64,000 nucleotides of DNA, taken from positions 1 to 64,000 of the forward strand of contig NZ_JAMBOG010000008.1 of assembly GCF_023715525.1 (NCBI RefSeq), given 5' to 3'. A program made the translations under genes and the position numbers. The notes beneath the pieces were generated by a model. That model was not told the origin of the DNA and searched no databases. It saw only the letters and a program-made list of their open reading frames with translations. The DNA is from Kocuria rosea (lineage in GTDB: Bacteria; Actinomycetota; Actinomycetes; Actinomycetales; Micrococcaceae). The first letter of the stretch is position 1. Each line of letters starts with the position of its first letter. Below are positions 18,801-25,690 of this stretch, one piece after another.

Positions 18801-19241
18801 GTGAACTCCTCCGACCACGGCAAGGAGGGGGCGAACGTGGCCATCCACAACGTCGACCTCGGCTGGCGGGCCAAGGACAAGAACGAGTACGAGGCCCCCG
18901 GTCCGCGCATCGGCGTGGCGAAGTGGGATGAGGCAGAGGGGGACTGGCTCATCCAGTTCTTCCACAACCCGGCCTTCGACGAGGCGTCCAAGCGCTACCC
19001 GCGGCTCATCCCGCCGGGGCAGTCCGCGTCCTCGTCGTGGACCTCGGTGTGGGACGAGGGGCTGGCGGCGCCGAAGAAGAAGCGGCGCAAGCGCAACGGC
19101 AACATCGAGTACACCTGCCGGGTGCGCATGGGGGACAAGCAGGAGACCGGCGTGCCGGTGCTGCTGAAGACCCTGATGAACATCGACGACGCCGGCAACG
19201 AGTCCACCGGCCCGGAGAAGGTGGACGACGATAAGAGCTGA
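15885..19241 (+). CDS. Plasmid-type primase-helicase replication protein (DUF3854 Toprim-like plus P-loop ATPase)
   Basis: An 1118-residue protein. After an acidic repeat N-terminus, residues around 160-400 resemble the Toprim-like DUF3854 domain (VMVTEGLLKGDSALTGWLL, then IAFDADLGKN), typical of primase-like proteins of plasmids and integrative elements. A helicase-like ATPase follows: Walker A GPPGKGKS near residue 679, Walker B VPFYVVDDMAP near 728, and ITAENPFNTPSVRQRLV as a sensor-like segment. A lysine-rich patch (PKKKRRKRNG) lies near the C-terminus. GAAAGG precedes the ATG. A strong terminator follows. It probably starts replication of a plasmid or integrative element now in the chromosome; partners such as an integrase or relaxase are not in view. 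Confidence 0.75.
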   Translation: MSTHYNIAFNSDIDDDEFGPEDFVTDEDGFDDDEFGPEDFITDEDGFDDEPEQSYEPDPEPAPKRTRRPVRGEDESLLFRCTDPDEIGTVTDEELARFASLAPAAQFTAADYAPFLTGSGAAKLADSAVAPLVAAARGYFDITPENFEARMKEMGQRKNSGTYKKWDRVMNVTGHDGMAMPWFSVTTVHTVGRGAPGAVLKADEWQVRPSHPQEREASTPEKPKFEKYMFPAKAKTPLDIHPATPVEWIDHTPLVMVTEGLLKGDSALTGWLLDAGIAREDLLDVPEDPMARLRELMNEVPAEDRILFTTIAGVNNIMQNPMDWRNISFAGRTVRIAFDADLGKNINVWRAGYTLEQMLLNKQKVKRIEWLIPHMDGEDGEKAGVDDYLARHTWAELERHVVDRIPLAPPVDQRWDPGDWQITDDGTSAEEYKVISSDPGLGNQYGWKQSWKLGGRIASMESSRRPTDEELRTGTTDSSASSDNSDSSIVAIEVTWESDEGIQTATITGPSRILNYSPAEWDKKGAKIPGTLLRHPHWPIYGNEGMKWLSAVKKHRHDEVMIKQRWDQMGWVPVEDGGVPAFTVGNRVIGDDEHLDSVYSAVDDGVVPGAAKYGVGDHADVDWTHDADRELVRADFQTIIDHYITSGAWTDPAVAAAILATALRPAVPLRPETTMFIYGPPGKGKSWSASTQMYFWAASSQCWNDGTLPGSAKDTAAVLEHRVSRVPFYVVDDMAPSQSASEAEREQSKLETLTRNIFNNASRGRMNSSMVAQKVNLPIAQLVITAENPFNTPSVRQRLVPIHIGHGSLSADKTKTDALNKLHTNDGVQGRFTAHLISYIRHAANVFGGWEPYLDSLTEHRTGLRNSIAQMMADRGFPLSSVQRVAKLAADMSLTYLVLSQMATELGMDLDFIHRFDVEDGLIELLVDHMAAAHAESRTVTPGVSLLKAIRDLLRTQGAHVASAEDPGRPPLVNSSDHGKEGANVAIHNVDLGWRAKDKNEYEAPGPRIGVAKWDEAEGDWLIQFFHNPAFDEASKRYPRLIPPGQSASSSWTSVWDEGLAAPKKKRRKRNGNIEYTCRVRMGDKQETGVPVLLKTLMNIDDAGNESTGPEKVDDDKS
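15924..16025 (+). repeat. Tandem 51-bp coding repeat (two units)
   Basis: Two in-frame 17-codon units encode DDDEFGPEDFxTDEDGF twice, near the N-terminus of the primase-helicase. The DNA copies differ at only a few bases, so the duplication is recent or maintained. Confidence 0.9.
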
Positions 19242-19264
19242 CTGGGCACCTCGAAAGGGAAGCC

Positions 19265-19301
19265 AAAGGGCCCGTCGCGCACCATGCGCGGCGGGCCCTT
19301 T
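19265..19301 (+). terminator. Intrinsic terminator after the primase-helicase
   Basis: The hairpin AAAGGGCCCG...CGGGCCCTTT, extended inward by further pairing around CGCGC/GCGCG, lies 24 bases after the stop codon. It separates this gene from the next small operon. Confidence 0.8.
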
Positions 19302-19439
19302 CCCTGCCTGTAGCCGGTCGGACAACGGGTTCGGCGAGCCAGTGGCGACACGATCCTAGCCAGTCGCCGAAGCGGTTGCAGGGCCCTTGGGGCGGGTAGG
19401 GCCTCGGGAAGAGCATGCGCCCAACTGTCCGACCCCGCC

Positions 19440-19970
19440 ATGACCCAAGTCCGGGTCGGGCACACCGTCCAGGTAACCGATCTTCTGGTGCCGGCTGTCG
19501 GACAGCCGTGGGGAGCGCTCCTCCGCTACGACTCCCGCCACCCCTTCGACGGCGACGTCCTCGACAACTTTCTGAAGCGCTTTGCGGGGGAGGTCACCAC
19601 CCTGGTTCGCGGGTCCGCCGCCGTGGGCGAGGCCACCAATCTCACCATGCCAGCCTCCCGCAACGCGCCCGACTCCGGCGTCGCCGAGGACTTCTACGAC
19701 GCGCTGGTCCTGGTCATCGCATCTTGCGCCGCCCTTGACGCGCAGATGGCGAGGGCGCCACGGCACCTGCTCACCACCGCAGGACATGTTGCGGGCAACC
19801 GGGGTCTCGGTGCGGTGCCGGGTCAGCCGGTCCGCCAGCAGCGGTGTGCACGCTGGGTGGGCGCCGCACACATGGAAGGCGCGACCAGCACCGCCGCCGC
19901 TTCCGCCCCGTCTGACGGGGATGGGGTGGGGTCGGCGGTTCCACCACCTGCACCGGAAGGCCCACCATGA
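19440..19970 (+). CDS. Unknown protein, first gene of a three-gene cassette
   Basis: A 176-residue protein I do not recognise. The N-terminal 110 residues look ordered (VTDLLVPAVGQPWGALLRYD, FDGDVLDNFLKRFAGEVTTL); the C-terminus is Ala/Pro/Gly-rich and probably disordered. No membrane segment. Its stop codon overlaps the next start as ATGA (19967-19970), which supports this frame to the end and suggests translational coupling. It contains one copy of the GCCGCACACATG 12-mer at 19863. The ribosome site is unclear. Possibly an accessory function of the plasmid-like element. Confidence 0.5.
   Translation: MTQVRVGHTVQVTDLLVPAVGQPWGALLRYDSRHPFDGDVLDNFLKRFAGEVTTLVRGSAAVGEATNLTMPASRNAPDSGVAEDFYDALVLVIASCAALDAQMARAPRHLLTTAGHVAGNRGLGAVPGQPVRQQRCARWVGAAHMEGATSTAAASAPSDGDGVGSAVPPPAPEGPP
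19863..19874 (+). repeat. GCCGCACACATG copy inside the first cassette gene
   Basis: Third copy of the 12-mer found twice upstream of the primase-helicase and once, inverted, at 23659-23670. Being inside a coding frame, it may be incidental or may mark the control region of the gene that starts about 90 bases later. Confidence 0.45.
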
Positions 19971-20428
19971 TCCCCTCCTCGCAACGCAAGTCCACTCCGG
20001 CGCCCCGCTGTACTCCCGTCCTGCTCACTGTGCTGGGTTGGGTGGTGGTGCCCACGGGTCTGTACCTGGCGGGGGTGCCGTGGGCGGTCTCCGCCTTGGA
20101 TGCCTTCTGGGAGGGCGTGGACCACCTGGGGCGGTATTCCGAGCTGCTGTGGGCGGTGACGGGGCTGTCCTGGGCCGGGACGACGCTGTTCCTCCTGTAC
20201 CTGCAGCGTTTGACCCGGTGGAACCAGCGCGTCGACGCAGCCCTGAGGGCCGCCGCCGGCGACTCGGGCCCAGAGCGGGAACGGGGCCGGGCAGCCCTTG
20301 CCGAGCTCAGCCGAACCCGCGGCATCCCGCGCCAGGACCGTAAGTGGGTGGAGCTTCTGCTCGCGATCGTCAGCCTCCCGCATCGGCAGAACCCGCCGGG
20401 AGGGTGCGATCATGATGACCAGCAGTGA
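19967..20428 (+). CDS. Small membrane protein with two transmembrane segments, second gene of the cassette
   Basis: 153 residues. Two hydrophobic segments (PVLLTVLGWVVVPTGLYLAG and YSELLWAVTGLSWAGTTLFLLY) are separated by a short loop. An Arg/Glu-rich amphipathic C-terminus follows (about residues 80-150), probably cytoplasmic. The start overlaps the previous stop and the end overlaps or adjoins the next start, so the three genes are co-expressed. No family recognised. Confidence 0.6.
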   Translation: MIPSSQRKSTPAPRCTPVLLTVLGWVVVPTGLYLAGVPWAVSALDAFWEGVDHLGRYSELLWAVTGLSWAGTTLFLLYLQRLTRWNQRVDAALRAAAGDSGPERERGRAALAELSRTRGIPRQDRKWVELLLAIVSLPHRQNPPGGCDHDDQQ

Positions 20429-20445
20429 AGCAGGGGAGGGACACC

Positions 20446-20772
20446 GTGCACCGCGAGACGATGCTGTGGCTGGAGGCAACCGGGGCGATCGTGGGCCTGA
20501 TCGGCCCGCTGGCGCTGCTGGTCACGATGCTCGTGGTCCTGCACCAGACCAGCGCGCACACCAAAACCGCGCCCTCCCAGGGCTCCGGCTCTGCGGCCCT
20601 ACGGGAGCCGCTGTCAGTGGCCGCGGCCAGACTGCTGACCGACAACGCCGACGGCACATTCAGCATCCGCATCCCCTACGAGGGGGACCGGATCATCACG
20701 GTGGACGATACGACCAACGCCCAGGTGATCGCCAAGGCCGCTGCCGCAAAGATGCGCCTGTCCGTGCGATAG
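20446..20772 (+). CDS. Membrane-anchored small protein, third gene of the cassette
   Basis: About 108 residues with one N-terminal membrane anchor (EATGAIVGLIGPLALLVTMLVV) and a small C-terminal domain (FSIRIPYEGDRIITVDDTTN, then AQVIAKAAAAKMRLSVR). The GTG at 20446 is chosen because GGGGAGGG lies five bases upstream. A GTG at 20425 overlapping the previous stop (GTGA) is also possible and would add seven residues. Function unknown; signal anchor plus small extracytoplasmic or cytoplasmic domain. Confidence 0.55.
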   Translation: MHRETMLWLEATGAIVGLIGPLALLVTMLVVLHQTSAHTKTAPSQGSGSAALREPLSVAAARLLTDNADGTFSIRIPYEGDRIITVDDTTNAQVIAKAAAAKMRLSVR

Positions 20773-21129
20773 TCGGCCACCACCGTGTCCCTCTTCCTGG
20801 TCTGGATTGCAAGGACCGCACATAGCCGTGCCCACCGCACCCCACCGCTCCTGGCGACTGCCCTCTGTCCCCAGAAGCGCCCACGCTTACGTCCCTGTAT
20901 CCGGCACACCGAGCCAGGCTCTGACACATCAATACAGGGTCCAGGCGGGACAGGCTGCCCGCGGGCACAGGCTGCCCGCGGGCACCATGACACTCGTGAC
21001 CCGTCGAAGGGTTCCCGGCCGAACGGCCTTGCAATGGTCCACAGCATATAGGTCGTTAATTGGAGAGGGACGGAGGCAGTGCAGCATACACGGGGCCCAG
21101 GAACACCGAGCACCAACCGGAAGGACCCC
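20773..21129. other. Intergenic region with a short tandem repeat
   Basis: No credible gene. It contains two adjacent perfect copies of a 17-mer (annotated separately) and nothing else that I can name. Confidence 0.3.
20950..20983 (+). repeat. Perfect tandem 17-bp repeat
   Basis: ACAGGCTGCCCGCGGGC is repeated exactly twice (20950-20966, 20967-20983). Each unit contains the self-complementary GCCCGCGGGC, so the array can form two small hairpins. Confidence 0.8.
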
Positions 21130-21249
21130 GTGATCGTCACCGACACGACCGACGCCGCGATGGAAGCCGTCGCTCCACGGATGACAACCCATTCCCTCGA
21201 GGCTCTGCGGAGCAGGTCCCGCGCCCGGCTCACCACTGACTTGTCTTGA
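21130..21249 (+). pseudogene. Short frame before the second IS110-type element, possible truncated gene
   Basis: GTG 21130 follows GGAAGGA at a good distance, and the frame reads VIVTDTTDAAMEAVAPRMTT, then HSLEALRSRSRARLTTDLS, before a TGA. After the second IS110-type element, DNA at 22536 onward reads AQVELDVATIIDDRDALRDQ in one frame, which would continue such a coiled, charged protein well. I infer one gene interrupted by the element, but the exact join is not resolved. Confidence 0.3.
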
Positions 21250-21354
21250 ATGGGTGGTGGCCGGCACTGGGGAGTCTGCAGCTTCGTAGTGTTGAGAGTG
21301 GCGGTCGGCGCTGGTTCGCTAGCTTCTTGCCGCCCCTGAAATGAGGCTGGCTTA

Positions 21355-22531
21355 TTGATAGGGTGCCCGGCCGATCGCCACCTGCCCTGGGCGTGGTTCG
21401 AGGCAGGCGTGCAGGTGGATTGAAGTCAGAGTGCCCACCGAGGGAGCTTCACATCCCTGCCGGTGGAAGCGCCTCTGCCATGACGATCATCGGGATCGAT
21501 CCGTACAAATCCTCCCTCACCGCCGTAGCCCTTGAGGCTGATGGAACTACCCGTGCCACGCGGCGCTTCGCCGTGACCATGGGCACCGGCCCCGCCGTGG
21601 TGGCCTGGGCCTCCCAGTTCGACCAGGCGTTGTTCGCTGTTGAAGGCGCCAAAGGCCTGGGCCGGGGCATCGCCCAATACCTCGTCAGCCACGGTCACGA
21701 GGTCCTCGACGTTCCCTCGACCCTGTCGATGAAGGCACGAGTGCTGCACACCGGCGGCGGCCGCAAGACCGATGTCGCCGACGCCGGGGCCGTGGGATGG
21801 GCCGCCCAGCACCATCAGGGCGTGCGGCGTGTGGTGGCCGAGGACCACACCGAGATCCTGGACCTGCTTACGCATCAACGCGATGCGCTCAAGGGTGAGC
21901 GGACCCGAGCTCTGAGTTGGTTGCACGAGCTGCTGCGGGACCTGATCCCCGGTGGTGTGCCGCGGGGCCTGAACCTCACCAAGGCGCGGTCGGCGTTGCG
22001 CACGGTGCGCCCGGCCACGGCCATCGACCAGTGCCGGCGCGATTTGGCCCGTGATCTGCTCGGTGAGGTGGCGCGCCTGGAGAAACTGATGGGCGACGAC
22101 GAACAGCGCATCGCTGAGGAGTTCCAGGCCACCGGTACCTCTTTGATGAAGTTTCCGGGCATCAGCACCATCCTGGCCGGAAAGATCCTGGGCGAGGTCG
22201 GCGACGTGCGCCGGTTCCCATCAGCCGTGCACTTCGCCAGCTACACCGGGGCTGCGCCCCTCGACACCTCCAGCGGGGACAACCTGCGGCAACGCCTGAA
22301 CCCTGGCGGCAATCGCCAGCTGAACTCGGTACTGCACGTGATGGCCGTGTGCCAGATCAGCCACGCAGGCCCCGGCCGGGACTACTACCTGAAGAAGATC
22401 CACGAGGGCAAGACGCCTCGTGAGGCCCGCAGGGCCCTCAAACGCCGGTTGAGCAACGTCATCTACCGCACCATGGTCAAGGACCTGATAGCCGACAAAC
22501 CGGCCCTTTCTTGACACAGAGGCCCTATCAA
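21355..22531 (+). mobile_element. IS110-family element with short inverted repeats
   Basis: Inverted copies of TTGATAGGG lie at 21355-21363 and 22523-22531 on either side of an intact transposase gene. If these mark the ends, the element is about 1.18 kb, short for the family. The 105 bases further left (21250-21354) are also non-coding and hairpin-rich, so the true left end may lie upstream. I could not find guide stretches matching its flanks, unlike the first IS110 element. Confidence 0.6.
21480..22514 (+). CDS. IS110-family transposase (DEDD recombinase), second type
   Basis: 344 residues, only distantly like the transposase at 12231. The DEDD domain opens with MTIIGIDPYKSSLTAVALEA and includes GGRKTDVADAGAVGWAA. 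The C-terminal domain has KFPGISTILAGKILGEVGD, YTGAAPLDTSSGDN with the expected catalytic Ser, and NPGGNRQLNSVLHVMAV. The ATG at 21480 has GGTGGAAG upstream. The gene looks intact. Confidence 0.9.
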   Translation: MTIIGIDPYKSSLTAVALEADGTTRATRRFAVTMGTGPAVVAWASQFDQALFAVEGAKGLGRGIAQYLVSHGHEVLDVPSTLSMKARVLHTGGGRKTDVADAGAVGWAAQHHQGVRRVVAEDHTEILDLLTHQRDALKGERTRALSWLHELLRDLIPGGVPRGLNLTKARSALRTVRPATAIDQCRRDLARDLLGEVARLEKLMGDDEQRIAEEFQATGTSLMKFPGISTILAGKILGEVGDVRRFPSAVHFASYTGAAPLDTSSGDNLRQRLNPGGNRQLNSVLHVMAVCQISHAGPGRDYYLKKIHEGKTPREARRALKRRLSNVIYRTMVKDLIADKPALS

Positions 22532-23127
22532 CTCCTTGGCCCAAGTTGAGCTCGACGTGGCGACGATCATCGATGACCGCGATGCACTGCGAGATCAACT
22601 TCGCCAGGAGGGCGCGACGGTCAATGTCCTCGTGTCGTGCTTGAGCCCAATGAGTGGGGAGCCGGACCGGCCCTTCACCACCGTGCCGGCCGACCTGCCC
22701 GTCTCCGCCCATGCCACCCCAGCACCTGAGGTGACGAGCGAGCGAACTTCGGAGATCGCCGGCCGTGACATCCCGCCGCGTAGCCTCCCTGCGCTGGAGC
22801 GATCAATGAGGCCTTGGGGCGATCGCACTGTTCTGGCGGCGACTCGGTGCTGACTGAGCAACCACGTGCTGGCGGTGCAGGCATGGGCGGAAGGCTTGTC
22901 ACGGTGTCCGGACTGGTTGCTGAATTCTGACCAGCACTCGACGCCGCGCCCGTCCCACGGTCATGACAGGCGAATTCCTGGCGTGCGGTGTCGGTGGCAC
23001 GACGTGCCGCATGAAAGAACACGAGGACCTCCTCGGGTGAAAAACCTGTGGTAGGCCTTCCGACTTGGGAGGTCCTCGTGTTCTCAACTCACGTGGCGGT
23101 GTTCATGACGGTTCCGACAGCGTGAAC
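22532..23127. other. Region after the second IS110-type element, gene remnants
   Basis: No intact gene. The first 100 bases may be the tail of the gene interrupted by the element. The second half includes a long inverted repeat (annotated separately). Confidence 0.3.
23016..23084. repeat. 17-bp perfect inverted repeat with 35-bp spacer
   Basis: AGAACACGAGGACCTCC (23016-23032) faces its exact complement at 23068-23084. It could be a transcript hairpin acting as terminator for the leftward gene at 23128, or leftover ends of a small transposable element. Perfect conservation over 17 bp suggests it is functional or recent. Confidence 0.75.
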
Positions 23128-23634
23128 CTAGGCATCGTCGTCGGCACGGGGGTCGACCCCAGAGACGACATGGGCCAGGTAGAACTCCGGGTCAGCGGTC
23201 TGCGGGCCCCGCAGGGCCTCCAGAGCCACCCCCTGGGAGACGCGCACCATGTGCAGCATCCAGGAGACGGTCTTATCCACCCACTCCTGGATGCCAGCGA
23301 CATCGGCGTCGTGGGTGTCCAACGGTACCGGTTCCCGCTCCAGACGGGTGTGCAGCAGCGCCATCAGGTCGGTCCGCTCGCTCAGCACCGAACTGATGTC
23401 CGTAGCGCCCTGGTGCTCCACCCGGCGCAGGACCTTGCGCAGCACCTGCGCCATCAGCTCCAGGGCGTCGCCCGTCGGATCCACATGGCGAGCATGCAGC
23501 TGCTCGGCGGCCAGGATCGTGAGGCCGACCGCGGTGGAAGCTCCGTAGAGGGAGGTGTTAAAGACCGTGTTCTTGGCGATGCTGTGGCGTCCCCGCGCGG
23601 GGTTGGGGGAGATGTTGTGGTTCATGGTGTCCAT
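23128..23634 (-). CDS. Unknown 168-residue protein
   Basis: Starts at ATG 23634 or 23625; neither has a good ribosome site. The sequence is a plausible helical protein (NTSLYGASTAVGLTILAAEQ, LELMAQVLRKVLRRVEHQGA, WVDKTVSWMLHMVRVSQGVA) with no family I recognise. One inverted copy of the GCCGCACACATG 12-mer lies 25 bases upstream of the start, and a 17-bp inverted repeat lies 44 bases after the stop. Sharing the 12-mer with the primase-helicase gene suggests that it belongs to the same plasmid-like module. Confidence 0.55.
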   Translation of the reverse strand: MDTMNHNISPNPARGRHSIAKNTVFNTSLYGASTAVGLTILAAEQLHARHVDPTGDALELMAQVLRKVLRRVEHQGATDISSVLSERTDLMALLHTRLEREPVPLDTHDADVAGIQEWVDKTVSWMLHMVRVSQGVALEALRGPQTADPEFYLAHVVSGVDPRADDDA

Positions 23635-23658
23635 TTCTGGTAGGGAACGTACAGATCC

Positions 23659-23670
23659 CATGTGTGCGGC
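23659..23670 (-). repeat. Inverted GCCGCACACATG copy upstream of the 23128 gene
   Basis: Fourth copy of the 12-mer. On the minus strand it shares CCCCGCCGCACACATGG with the copy at 15770, which also lies in front of a gene start. It is 25 bases before the ATG at 23634, a position suitable for an operator. Confidence 0.55.
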
Positions 23671-24381
23671 GGGGTCGCTAACTCGTGCGCCGTGTGTTCG
23701 GGTGCCGGGCGCAGCATCTTCTGTACTTCGGTTCACCTCGATCAGCACATACCCCGCCTGGTGCCGAGTGCGGAACCTGCGGGACTGGTGAGCCAGCAAG
23801 CACTGAGCGTCCTCCCTCTGCGACCCCCCCCCGTGGTCGTCCAGTGGGATGCGCAAGCGCACGGAGGACCCATCTACGCGTTCTGTAGCGCTATTTCACC
23901 CAGGCGTGCCGCGCTTGCCCTGCTGGCCCCGCTGACAGCGGTGCAGGCAATGGATGTCCGTGATGACGAAGACCTCGCCGTGAAGGGCGGTGGCAGCCGT
24001 CAGGGTCGGGACGGTTGGGACGGTCGACCGCATGTCGGTGATGGCCCACGTGGTGCATCCCAGTGGACTTCGCGTCGGCCCAAACATGATGTGGTCCATC
24101 TCCTTCGCGTTGCCCCGCCGTGACAGGCCGGTCATGACGGTTTGTTGTGGAGAGTGCTCAGGCAGGCGCCGCCGGCCGCCGCCGCAGCCTTCCTTTCATC
24201 CTGACTGACTGCGCGCCCGGTTCCGCTCATGGGGGCATAAGCCGACCGCGCTTGCCTTGGTCGCCGCCGCCGCTGACGTCGAGAGTTCGTGGAGCAGGAC
24301 CTGTTCGAAGCGGAACAGAAGCGCCACTCACGGCCGTAGCCCCCACCGCCGTCCTCACTACTGCCTACATACTTCACAAAA
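23671..24381. other. Intergenic region, no supported gene
   Basis: A minus-strand frame of 79 codons (23896-24135) reads moderately like protein but has no ribosome site. The remaining frames are shadows. I see no strong hairpin or RNA gene. Confidence 0.3.
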
Positions 24382-25641
24382 GTGATCGGGCAGGCTGGTG
24401 TAGTGAACCCATCAGCTTCCAGCGCTCCCTCCACCGCCCGTTCCTCGGCCGGCGCGGCTGTTCTCCCCGCAGATGTCGAGCCATCCGGGCCCCCTGTCGC
24501 ACCGGAGCGCGCCGGAGGCCGAGACCGATATCTCGATCTCCTCAGAGCTCTCGCGCTGTTCCGCATCGTCCTGTACCACACCTTCGGGACCGCAGCACTG
24601 ACCCTGGTGTTCCCGTCCCTGGGGGTGATGTTTGCCCTGGCCGGATCGCTGATGGCCCGCTCCCTGGTCCGCCCGGCACCCACTGTGATCCGGTCGCGGG
24701 CGCGGCGCCTGTTGCTGCCGCTGGCTGCTTTCAGCGCCACGCTTCTGGTGTTGCTGCTCGTGCAGGGGTGGACGCCGACCCAGGAGGAGGACGGATCCTG
24801 GTGGGACCTCGTCGTGTGGTTCCTGCCTATCGGCGACCCGGTCCTCCCCGAGAGCATCGGCGACGGAACCGGCCCGATCGACTCCAGCTGGGCGGCGGAA
24901 GCCGGGATAATTCTCTGGTATATCAGGGCCTACTTCTGGTTCATGCTGCTATCGCCACTGATGCTCATGGCCTTTCGCAGGTTTCCTCGGGTGACCCTGC
25001 TGATGCCGCTGGCCCTGGTGGCGTGCCTGGAGTTCCTTCCCCTTTCCGTGCCTGTGTGGGCAGAGACGCAGGTCTGGGACTTCGCCACCTACGGTTCATG
25101 CTGGCTCCTGGGCTTCGCCCACAGCAGTGGGCAACTGCGGAGAACCCGCGGCTGGATCGTCTTCGCCGCCGGGGCTGCCCTCATGGCGCTCGGGCTGTGG
25201 CAGCTTGCCACACACGTGGAAGAAACCGGCTGGGATCTCAACAACACCGCGCTCGCCCAGGCCCTGTGGTCGCTCGGCTTCACCGCCGTGCTTCTGCGGA
25301 TATCTCCCGTCTGGCACACCTTGCCCCGTCCCCTGCACCTGATGGACCGCTTGGTCACGCTGGTGAACAACAGGGCAATGACGATCTACCTGTGGCACAA
25401 CTTGTTGATCGTGGTCGCTGCGGCGGTCATCAGCAAGCTATGGGACAACGAGTCGCTCGCGGAGCGGGTTCCCTGGTTGCTGGAGACGCAGTGGACCGCT
25501 TTCTTCCTGACCTGGTTGATGATCGGCGTCATGATTCTTGCCGTCGGATGGGTGGAGGACATCGCGGCGCGGCGCCGCCCCCGGCTGTGGCCCGACGGTT
25601 CGCACATGCCGTCGGTGCCGTCCGCCCGGGGAGATCGCTGA
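24382..25641 (+). CDS. Membrane acyltransferase (acyltransferase 3 family)
   Basis: An integral membrane protein of up to 419 residues with about ten membrane segments. RYLDLLRALALFRIVLYH opens the family domain and includes the conserved R/H pair. The family O- or N-acylates extracytoplasmic sugars. The start is uncertain: GTG 24382 or GTG 24403, both with poor ribosome sites. It faces nhaA tail to tail with 49 bp between stops. A related but SGNH-fused acyltransferase lies at 29219; both may decorate exported polysaccharide. Confidence 0.8.
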   Translation: MIGQAGVVNPSASSAPSTARSSAGAAVLPADVEPSGPPVAPERAGGRDRYLDLLRALALFRIVLYHTFGTAALTLVFPSLGVMFALAGSLMARSLVRPAPTVIRSRARRLLLPLAAFSATLLVLLLVQGWTPTQEEDGSWWDLVVWFLPIGDPVLPESIGDGTGPIDSSWAAEAGIILWYIRAYFWFMLLSPLMLMAFRRFPRVTLLMPLALVACLEFLPLSVPVWAETQVWDFATYGSCWLLGFAHSSGQLRRTRGWIVFAAGAALMALGLWQLATHVEETGWDLNNTALAQALWSLGFTAVLLRISPVWHTLPRPLHLMDRLVTLVNNRAMTIYLWHNLLIVVAAAVISKLWDNESLAERVPWLLETQWTAFFLTWLMIGVMILAVGWVEDIAARRRPRLWPDGSHMPSVPSARGDR

Positions 25642-25690
25642 GTCCTGTGAGGTGAGCACCCGGACCTGACCCATCAGGGTGAAGCGCGGT

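Noticed and set aside
15879-19325. 1148-codon open frame on the minus strand
   Set aside because: It is the antisense shadow of the primase-helicase gene; composition is Gly/Val/Arg/His-rich, has no motifs, and the sense strand has a ribosome site, domains and a terminator.
21250-21479. Bridge-RNA guides for the second IS110-type element
   Set aside because: I looked for stretches matching the flanks or ends; the only match was TTGATAGGG with the opposite end, which is an inverted repeat and pairs with the wrong strand for a guide.
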